Source: Chloroflexota bacterium
Lineage (GTDB): Bacteria; Chloroflexota; Anaerolineae; JAAYEA01
Assembly (NCBI GenBank): GCA_019873665.1
Contig: JAIOAV010000028.1
Location: 1-42,823, forward strand
Direction: 5' to 3'
DNA: 42,823 bases
Each line of letters starts with the position of its first letter. The first letter of the stretch is position 1. This document shows positions 37,306 to 42,823 of this stretch, piece after piece. The position numbers and the translations under genes are program-made. The notes beneath the pieces are model-generated. The model saw nothing but the letters and a program-made list of their open reading frames with translations, had not been told where the DNA came from and made no database searches.

Positions 37306-38298
37306 ATGAGCGAGGAGATCGTCAAGACGTATGCGGTGCAGCCGGGCTGCCAGCTCGAAGTGGCCAACATCCGTGGCAGCACCCACATCGAGGGATGGGA
37401 CCGGCCAGAGGCGGAGATTCGCGCCCAGAAGCGAGGCAGCGGCGAAGGCGCCGACATGACCGAGATCGAGATCGGGCAGGAGGGGAACAGGGTCTATGCG
37501 CGCACCAGGGTCAAGCGAACCGAGTGGCTAGGCTGGCTCGGCATGAAGCAGCCGGCAGCAGTGGATTATGTCATCAGGGTTCCATTCCAGTGCCACATCA
37601 CGACCGACATGGTGAGTGGCAAGACCGAAGTGCAGGGCGCGCATAGCGGCCTCAAGCTGTCCACCGTCAGCGGCGATGCCGAAGTGGCCGATGTTATGGG
37701 CGACTGTCAGCTCAAGACCGTGAGTGGCGACATCAGAGCGCGCCAGGTGGAAGGTCGGCTGAAGGTGAATACGGTATCAGGCGACGTCAAGGTCAAGGCG
37801 AGCCAACTGGCTGCACTGCAGGCCAACACCGTCAGCGGCGATCTGACGATGAGCACGGCGCTGCAGCCGGACGGCGAGTATAGCGCCCACAGTGTCAGCG
37901 GCGACTTGAAGCTGGAAGTGCCCGCCGAGACGCGCTGCACCGTGGCCATGTCCACTGTCAGCGGCGACCTGCGCTGCGCGCTACCGCACGACGTGCTTGA
38001 GAATCGGAGGGGGAGCAAACGCTACGCCGTGAATGGCGGCGGCGTGACCGTCATGTTCAGCAGTGTGAGCGGCGACATGAGTATGCGGACCGGCGAGGGA
38101 GAGGCCGCCCCGGCACGTGAGCCGGTATCTGCGGCTGAGGACTGGTCGGCAGCGGCAGAAGACGTTGCGCCCACAGAGGCGCCCTCTGCAAAGGGCGGGC
38201 CCTCCACCGAGCGGATGCGCATCCTCAAGGCGATCGAGAACGGCGAGATGACCGTGGAAGAGGGGATCGCGCGGTTGCAGGCGCTGGCGGGGGAATAG
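37306..38298 (+). CDS. DUF4097 beta-repeat protein with C-terminal SHOCT-like hairpin
   Basis: A 330-residue protein built of repeated beta strands. Seven copies of a T/S-V-S-G-D unit, spaced about 20-30 residues apart between residues 120 and 260, form the parallel beta repeat of the DUF4097/YvlB family. A Pro/Ala/Glu-rich linker follows and the protein ends in the hairpin ILKAIENGEMTVEEGIARL. There is no signal peptide or membrane segment, so it is predicted to be cytosolic. The ATG at 37306 follows GGGAGG; the longer frame starting at 37141 overlaps the previous gene. In Firmicutes such proteins take part in envelope stress responses. Confidence 0.9.
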   Translation: MSEEIVKTYAVQPGCQLEVANIRGSTHIEGWDRPEAEIRAQKRGSGEGADMTEIEIGQEGNRVYARTRVKRTEWLGWLGMKQPAAVDYVIRVPFQCHITTDMVSGKTEVQGAHSGLKLSTVSGDAEVADVMGDCQLKTVSGDIRARQVEGRLKVNTVSGDVKVKASQLAALQANTVSGDLTMSTALQPDGEYSAHSVSGDLKLEVPAETRCTVAMSTVSGDLRCALPHDVLENRRGSKRYAVNGGGVTVMFSSVSGDMSMRTGEGEAAPAREPVSAAEDWSAAAEDVAPTEAPSAKGGPSTERMRILKAIENGEMTVEEGIARLQALAGE

Positions 38299-38326
38299 GC
38301 GCGTCGCGGGGCGCGAGAAAGGGGAG

Positions 38327-38707
38327 ATGATGCGAGCTTTGTTGCGCTGGTTGATCAACGCTATCGCCGTGTGGGTCGCGATCCAGATCGTGCCGGGGAT
38401 ACAGGCCGAAGGGGGCTGGGCCGTCATCGTAGCAGTAGCGCTGATCCTGGGCCTGGCTAACGCCATGATCAAGCCGCTATTGACCATCCTGAGTTGTCCG
38501 CTGCTGATTTTGACGCTGGGCCTTTTTACCCTGGTGATCAATGCGGCGGTGCTGATGGTTACCAGCTGGGCAGCCGGGCTGCTGGGCCTTGATTTCATGG
38601 TCAGTGGCTTTGGAGCCGCATTCTGGGGCGGGATCGTCATCAGCATCGTCAGCGTCGTCCTGAGCGTCCTTTTAGCAGACGACAAGCGCCGCGAACGAAA
38701 ACGCTAG
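38327..38707 (+). CDS. YvlD-type four-helix membrane protein (phage holin family 4)
   Basis: A 126-residue membrane protein with four hydrophobic segments, an ANAMIKPLL turn after the second, and a basic C-terminal tail (DDKRRERKR). This fits the YvlD/phage holin superfamily of small membrane proteins that accompany YvlB. GGGGAG precedes two adjacent ATGs (38327 and 38330), and either may start the protein. It is the last gene of the operon and a strong terminator follows. Confidence 0.9.
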   Translation: MMRALLRWLINAIAVWVAIQIVPGIQAEGGWAVIVAVALILGLANAMIKPLLTILSCPLLILTLGLFTLVINAAVLMVTSWAAGLLGLDFMVSGFGAAFWGGIVISIVSVVLSVLLADDKRRERKR

Positions 38708-38731
38708 AGCGATCCCAGATCGAACGAGCCT

Positions 38732-38783
38732 GGACGTTCGCAGTCAGGTAGGGCAACGCCCCATCTGATTGCGAACGTCTTTT
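38732..38783 (+). terminator. Rho-independent terminator ending the DUF2089-YvlD operon
   Basis: A 15-base left arm (38732-38746) pairs with 38764-38778 at 14 of 15 positions, loop of 17 bases, followed by five Ts (38779-38783). It sits 25 bases beyond the operon's last stop. Confidence 0.85.
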
Positions 38784-38806
38784 TGCATATCAGTTACTTG
38801 AAGCCA

Positions 38807-38834
38807 TTTGCGCATTGCACCGAATTGTCTATTA
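38807..38834 (+). promoter_or_regulatory. Promoter for the lipoprotein gene
   Basis: TTGCGC (38807-38812), 16-base spacer, TATTAT (38829-38834). The leader before the ATG is about 110 bases. The longest open frame starts inside this promoter at 38815 and so cannot be the real gene start. Confidence 0.65.
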
Positions 38835-38952
38835 TATAGCGTGTCGTGCGTTGCTCCCCACGGCGCCGACGGAGGGAACGCCGCCGGTTGGCGCAGCGCC
38901 TGCGCAGTGCGACGCCCCGGCTTGGCGAGTTTCGGAGAGGAGATGGAGCGAC

Positions 38953-40719
38953 ATGAAGCGAGGCCTGATCATCGCATGTTTGGTGTTGGCGCTGCTCATC
39001 GCGGCGTGCGACCGGGCCAAAACCCCCATCGTCACGCCCACGGGCGTGGGGCCGGAGACCCTCGCCCCAGCGACGATCACTGCAGCGATAACGGCTGTGG
39101 GGACTGCGACGGCAGCGACCCCTATTGGGGTGGCGACGACCACCGCGACTGCAGTCGTGCCGACGCCCGGCGCCACGTCCGCCGCTGCACCCGCGGCCAC
39201 GTTCACCCCTGCTCCCAGCGCAACGGCGCAGCCGACGACGATCGTTGCGGACATCCCGGTGTTGGAGGGGATGGTGCTGTACCTGCACATCTCGGGCGGA
39301 ATTGCCGGCTTTTGTGACGATCTCGCCCTCTTTGCCAGCGGGCAGGTACTCTACGGGCCTTGCGGCAACATCATCCCGACAACGCTGGATGACGCGCGAC
39401 TCGGCCAGTTGTCGGTCTGGGAAAAGGCGTATGCGCCGTTCCAGTTCGCATTCGAGGATAACCCTGGTGGCCCGGATAGCATGAAAACGACCGTGATCTT
39501 TGCGGGCAAGGGAAACGCGACGGCCGCCGAGGACGAGATGCGCGAGATCATGGACTGGGCGCGACAGGCGTATGCCGAGCTGGCCAAGCGGAGCGCGCCG
39601 GTGCCCACGCCTGAGATCTGGCCCACCATCACCCCGTCGCCGCCAGACGCGGCGGTCCCAAGCGAGCTGCGCGTTTTTCAGCACGCTGCGCTCTCCTTCC
39701 CCTATCCTTTCGCCGCAGAGATCGCGCCGCAGGAGGCGGCTCGCTGGCAGCTCCTTGGGCCACAGGTGCAGATCGCGTCGCCCGAAAGCGACGCGCGCTG
39801 GGCAATGCCGGGCTATGAGATGGAGATCGCGCTGCACGATAACCCGGAGCGCCTCTCGTCTGCCGACTGGGCGCGCACGCACCTACTGCAAGGCTGGCAG
39901 GCGGCACAGGAGAAGCAGGAGCCTTTCACCGGGCCAGTGGCCAATGGTGAGATCATCGCGGAGCGCGTTGCAGACGTGCAGGTAGGCGACAAGGCCGCTT
40001 TTCGCGCCGATTGGATGGGCGGCGATCACATCCGGCAGGTGGTGTATCTGTCGCTGGGTGATCGGGTGGCCACATTCTCTTTTGCGCTCTATCCCACCGA
40101 GAACTACCCGCTGGCGGAGGTGGCCGCCGATATCTATGCGCTGATACTGGCGCATGTCGCCGCGCCCAGCGCCACCGGCGCTGCCACCGACGTGCCCGCC
40201 GCCCTCGACATCGCGCGCTTTGTGGGGCCCGGCTTTGCCATCCTGCAGCCAGTCAACGCCGCGGCGGGTGAGGTGGAGGAGAACCACTGGGAACTGGTGG
40301 GGCCAGAGATCCATATCGGGCCGGCGGACGGGGAATGGACGTGGCAAGGCCCGGCGTATCGGCTCGATCTGATCCTGCACGACAACCCGGACAAGCTGTC
40401 CGCCGCCGAATGGGCAGAGGCGTATCTGATCGCCGAGTGGGAGAAGGCCAAGCGGGAGGGCGCGCCTTTCACCGGCCCGGTGGACGAGGACGGGCAGATC
40501 AAGCCGGAAGCAACGGCGCTCATCAAGCGGGATGGCGAACCTGCCTACCGTGCCGACTGGGTGTCGGGCGATGGCGTACATCGTGTCGTCTTTACGCGGG
40601 CCGCCGCCAAGATCCTGGCGGTGCACTATGACATCGTGGCGGCGGAGAATAACCCGGCGGCAGCGCTCATAGACGCCGCGCACGCGCTCTTGCTGCACAG
40701 CCTGCAGGTAGCGCCCTAG
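38953..40719 (+). CDS. Lipoprotein with tandemly duplicated domain, unknown function
   Basis: A 588-residue protein with a lipoprotein signal (MKRGLIIACLVLALLIAAC; Cys at the lipobox is residue 19). After a Thr/Ala/Pro-rich linker to about residue 95, an N-terminal domain begins at VLEGMVLYLHISGG. A pair of related domains of about 160 residues follows, each with LHDNP-x-LS-x-x-WA and PFTGPV and a tail of hydrophobic strands. I recognise no family. The start is an ATG with TGGAG ahead. The likely place is the outer face of the cell membrane. Confidence 0.85.
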   Translation: MKRGLIIACLVLALLIAACDRAKTPIVTPTGVGPETLAPATITAAITAVGTATAATPIGVATTTATAVVPTPGATSAAAPAATFTPAPSATAQPTTIVADIPVLEGMVLYLHISGGIAGFCDDLALFASGQVLYGPCGNIIPTTLDDARLGQLSVWEKAYAPFQFAFEDNPGGPDSMKTTVIFAGKGNATAAEDEMREIMDWARQAYAELAKRSAPVPTPEIWPTITPSPPDAAVPSELRVFQHAALSFPYPFAAEIAPQEAARWQLLGPQVQIASPESDARWAMPGYEMEIALHDNPERLSSADWARTHLLQGWQAAQEKQEPFTGPVANGEIIAERVADVQVGDKAAFRADWMGGDHIRQVVYLSLGDRVATFSFALYPTENYPLAEVAADIYALILAHVAAPSATGAATDVPAALDIARFVGPGFAILQPVNAAAGEVEENHWELVGPEIHIGPADGEWTWQGPAYRLDLILHDNPDKLSAAEWAEAYLIAEWEKAKREGAPFTGPVDEDGQIKPEATALIKRDGEPAYRADWVSGDGVHRVVFTRAAAKILAVHYDIVAAENNPAAALIDAAHALLLHSLQVAP

Positions 40720-40741
40720 CACGGGCAGGAAGAGGTCGCTG

Positions 40742-40846
40742 ATGAAACGAGGACGGCTCCTGATCTTGCTGGCGCTGCTGCTGATCGTCATCGGCATCGT
40801 GCTGCAACAGCAGTGGAACACGCTGACGAACGCCGTGCTACTCTGA
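40742..40846 (+). CDS. 34-residue single-span membrane peptide
   Basis: A small open frame with GGAAGAGG 6 bases before its ATG. It encodes a basic start, one hydrophobic helix (LLILLALLLIVIGIVL) and a polar tail (QQQWNTLTNAVLL). It lies 22 bases after the lipoprotein gene on the same strand. Its first residues MKRG and hydrophobic core resemble the lipoprotein's leader, but it has no lipobox Cys. It may be a true small membrane protein or the remnant of a duplicated leader. Confidence 0.5.
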   Translation: MKRGRLLILLALLLIVIGIVLQQQWNTLTNAVLL

Positions 40847-40925
40847 CTGTCATGCCTCGGCATTCAGTAGAATGCCTCTGGTTGCCCATTTGATGGAGAG
40901 CAAATAGAAGTTGCACAACCCAGCC

Positions 40926-41008
40926 TGTCATTACGAGCGCAGTTTGCGAGGCAATCCCCGGCATAGCCGCTTAGATTGCTTCGGTCGCTTCGCTCCCTCA
41001 TGATGACA
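40926..41008. repeat. REP-like palindromic repeat, copy 1
   Basis: About 83 bases. It opens TGTCATTACGAG, then GAGGCAATCC and ATTGCTTCGGTCGCTTCGCTCCCTC, and closes with TGATGACA. The ends are imperfect inverted repeats, so it can fold as a long hairpin. This is the CATTGCGAG/GAAGCAATC class of interspersed repeat seen in many bacterial genomes. It is more degenerate than copy 2. Confidence 0.8.
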
Positions 41009-41009
41009 C

Positions 41010-41095
41010 TGTCATTGCGAGCCGCGTAGCGGCGAAGCAATCCCCACGTGGCTGCTCGGCGATTGCTTCAGTCGCTTCGCTCCCTCGCAATGACA
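41010..41095. repeat. REP-like palindromic repeat, copy 2
   Basis: About 86 bases: TGTCATTGCGAG and GAAGCAATCCCC in the left half, GATTGCTTC and CTCGCAATGACA in the right half, in inverted order. It stands directly after copy 1 and ends at the first ATG of the next gene's longest open frame. Confidence 0.85.
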
Positions 41096-41142
41096 TGCTG
41101 GTCATGCACAATCACAAGAAGTCCGTTGCTGAAAGGGACGTA

Positions 41143-41946
41143 ATGCTCCTGACACGTCTGGTGAGATGGCTGGTGCGTCTGCCGCGACACGGGGTGCAGC
41201 TCATCTCTACCCTGCTGATCAACTCGTACTTTTTCGCGGGCACGCTGAAGGCGATCCCCTGCTGGGGGTTCAATTGTTACGCCTGCCCCGCGGCCAGCTT
41301 TGCCTGTCCCATCGGCTCGTTACAGCACTTTGCCATCATCCGCGCTATCCCGTTCTATGTGCTGGGCGTGATCGGGCTGGCCGGGGCGCTCTGGGGGCGG
41401 ATGAGCTGCGGCTGGCTCTGCCCGTTCGGCTTTTTGCAGGACCTGCTATACAGGGTGCGCGTGCGCAAATGGCGACTGGGCATCGGGCGGGCCGGGCACC
41501 TGCGCTATCTCATGCTCATTGTGTTGGTGGGTATCATCCCTCTGCTCACGCGCGAGCCCTGGTTCTGCAAGCTTTGTCCGGCAGGCATGTTGGAAGGGGG
41601 CATCCCAGTGGTCTTGACACAACCGAGCCTGCGCGAGATGATCGGCGCGCTGTATGCCGTCAAGTTCATAATCCTCGCTGGTTTTCTGGGGTGGATGCTA
41701 GTGACGCCGCGTCCCTTTTGTCGCTACATCTGCCCGCTGGGGGCGTTTTGGTCGCCCTTTAACCGGCACAGCGTCGTGCGCCTTGAGGTGGACTTGCAGC
41801 GTTGTACGCGCTGTCAGCGGTGCCAGCGCGTCTGCACCGCTGATATCCCGGTCTATGAGACGCCGAACGCGGCAGCGTGCATCCGCTGCCTGGAATGTGT
41901 TCGCCAATGTCCGGAGGGTGCGCTGCATCTGGAGGGAGAGAGCTGA
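41143..41946 (+). CDS. NapH/CcoG-like membrane iron-sulfur protein
   Basis: A 267-residue integral membrane protein with about four helices. Between them are cytoplasmic Cys-rich loops (CYACPAASFACPIG, CGWLCPFGF, CRYICPLGAFW), the Fer4_5 type of NapH and related proteins. At the C-terminus are two 4Fe-4S ferredoxin motifs (CTRCQRCQRVC and CIRCLECVRQC). It is expected to pass electrons across or along the membrane. No partner oxidoreductase gene is in view. I choose the ATG at 41143 because AAAGGG is just upstream; a frame start at 41095 overlaps the repeat. Confidence 0.88.
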   Translation: MLLTRLVRWLVRLPRHGVQLISTLLINSYFFAGTLKAIPCWGFNCYACPAASFACPIGSLQHFAIIRAIPFYVLGVIGLAGALWGRMSCGWLCPFGFLQDLLYRVRVRKWRLGIGRAGHLRYLMLIVLVGIIPLLTREPWFCKLCPAGMLEGGIPVVLTQPSLREMIGALYAVKFIILAGFLGWMLVTPRPFCRYICPLGAFWSPFNRHSVVRLEVDLQRCTRCQRCQRVCTADIPVYETPNAAACIRCLECVRQCPEGALHLEGES

Positions 41947-41963
41947 TCTCAGGAGGTGCCGTC

Positions 41964-42823
41964 ATGTTCGAGAGCCAACCGGTCTTCGCCCCGCTGTCAA
42001 CGCATCCCTCGTGCCATTGTGCCACTATTGTGGAAACGCCACGTGGCGACCTCCTGGCAGCGTGGTATGCCGGCGCGTATGAGACGGCACCAGATCAGGC
42101 CATCTTTTGCGCGCGACGGCCGCTGGGCGCGACGGCATGGACGCCGCCGGAGGTGCTGCTCGATACGCCGGGGCACGCCGACGGCCAGCCACTCCTCTTT
42201 GTGGACCCACGCGGGCGGCTATGGTTTCTCTGGGTGACCATCGAGGGGCCGGGGCGCTGGAATGATGCCAGCATCATGGGGCGCATCTCCAACGACGACG
42301 GCTATACCTGGGGCGAGACGCGCTACCTGCGCCGCGAGTGGGGGTGGATGATCCGCAACAAGCCAACCATCCTCGATACGGGCGAAATATTGCTGCCGCT
42401 CTACGACGAGCGGCAGTGGCACACGGTGATAGGCATCTCGGCGGACGCGGGCGAAAGCTGGGAATTCGGCGGCGAGATCATCACCCATCCCGGAAACATC
42501 CAGGCGACGGTTATCCAGCGCGCCGATGGCACGTTGCTAGCGTTGATGCGCACCGGCGGGACGCGCGGCTACCTCTGGCAGGCGACATCTGCCGATCGGG
42601 GCCGTTCCTGGTCCCGTGCCGTGCGCGGTCCTTTCCCGAATCCCAACTCGGGAATTGACATGGTGCGGCTGGCGAACGGCCATCTCGTGCTGGCGTTCAA
42701 CAACACGCCGCACGGGCGCACGCCGCTGAATGTGGCGCTCTCCACCGACGAAGGTCACACCTGGCCGGTCGTGCGCGCACTGGAGACATCGCTGGGGGAA
42801 TACTCGTATCCGGCGATCATCCA
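41964..42823 (+). CDS. Sialidase-like Asp-box (BNR) protein, 3' end outside window
   Basis: An open frame of 286 codons to the right edge, with AGGAGGT before its ATG. It encodes repeated Asp-box motifs S-x-D-x-G-x-S/T-W: ISNDDGYTWG, ISADAGESWE, TSADRGRSWS and STDEGHTWPV. Between them is the BNR_2-type sequence TVIQRADGTLLALMRTG. This is the six-bladed propeller of exo-alpha-sialidases and related glycoside hydrolases. No signal peptide is visible, so it is probably cytosolic. The substrate is not certain, because some propeller relatives are not sialidases. It is 17 bases downstream of the iron-sulfur gene on the same strand. Confidence 0.85.
   Translation, partial: MFESQPVFAPLSTHPSCHCATIVETPRGDLLAAWYAGAYETAPDQAIFCARRPLGATAWTPPEVLLDTPGHADGQPLLFVDPRGRLWFLWVTIEGPGRWNDASIMGRISNDDGYTWGETRYLRREWGWMIRNKPTILDTGEILLPLYDERQWHTVIGISADAGESWEFGGEIITHPGNIQATVIQRADGTLLALMRTGGTRGYLWQATSADRGRSWSRAVRGPFPNPNSGIDMVRLANGHLVLAFNNTPHGRTPLNVALSTDEGHTWPVVRALETSLGEYSYPAII

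Noticed and set aside
38815-38952. N-terminal extension of the lipoprotein frame
   Set aside because: It begins inside the promoter and would hide the lipoprotein signal peptide, which must be at the N-terminus.
39883-40863. A 326-codon minus-strand frame over the lipoprotein
   Set aside because: It is antisense to the duplicated-domain lipoprotein and covers the small peptide gene; composition is antisense-like.
40926-41095. CRISPR-like array
   Set aside because: Only two units, each itself a long imperfect palindrome, with no spacers and no cas genes; they fit REP-like repeats.

Overview
The window reads as chromosomal DNA from a GC-rich bacterium. A member of the Chloroflexota is my best guess. 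This is an inference from the gene content: a three-gene M42 peptidase run, a large subtilase with DUF11-type domains ending in a short LLLPRV-like tail, a DUF2089/SHOCT-like/DUF4097/YvlD envelope cluster, frequent TTG starts, and housekeeping promoters close to TTGACA-N16/17-TATAAT. I see no phage, insertion sequence or CRISPR array. The window looks like ordinary backbone with several lineage-specific operons.

Layout, 0-13 kb: a 5'-truncated Lon protease closed by a 15-bp hairpin terminator; a convergent pair of unrecognised genes downstream of tRNA-Val(TAC); DNA polymerase I, split by a perfect 104-bp tandem duplication; a small methyltransferase in front of polA, probably on a leaderless mRNA; a HAD hydrolase translationally coupled to a sulfatase-superfamily protein; and a divergent transketolase-like ThDP enzyme.

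Layout, 13-25.6 kb: a secreted 1438-residue subtilase; an SDR/FGGY sugar-alcohol kinase operon; a divergent ArsB/DASS-type ion permease; a GNAT acetyltransferase divergent from the fused NAD(P)H-hydrate repair enzyme; tadA transcribed with tRNA-Ser(CGA); and a DegV lipid-binding protein.

Layout, 25.7-33.1 kb: uvrA and a miaB-like methylthiotransferase overlap by 4 bases. Facing them is an operon of three tandem M42 aminopeptidase paralogues with its own promoter.

Layout, 33.3-38.7 kb is the most system-like part. An AT-rich control region with a strong promoter and two small palindromic elements drives eight same-strand genes: a DUF2089 zinc-ribbon/HTH protein, a 72-residue protein, a coiled-coil protein, a two-domain GNAT, an MFS exporter, a small SHOCT-like protein, a DUF4097 beta-repeat protein and a YvlD-type four-helix membrane protein. 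Four of them carry the same roughly 25-residue helical-hairpin motif. This resembles the YvlB/YvlD/LiaX envelope-stress gene sets of Firmicutes and is probably a self-regulated envelope-stress module.

Layout, 38.7-42.8 kb: a lipoprotein with an internally duplicated domain; a 34-residue membrane peptide resembling the lipoprotein's leader; two tandem REP-like palindromic repeats; a NapH-like membrane iron-sulfur protein; and a sialidase-like Asp-box protein that runs off the window.
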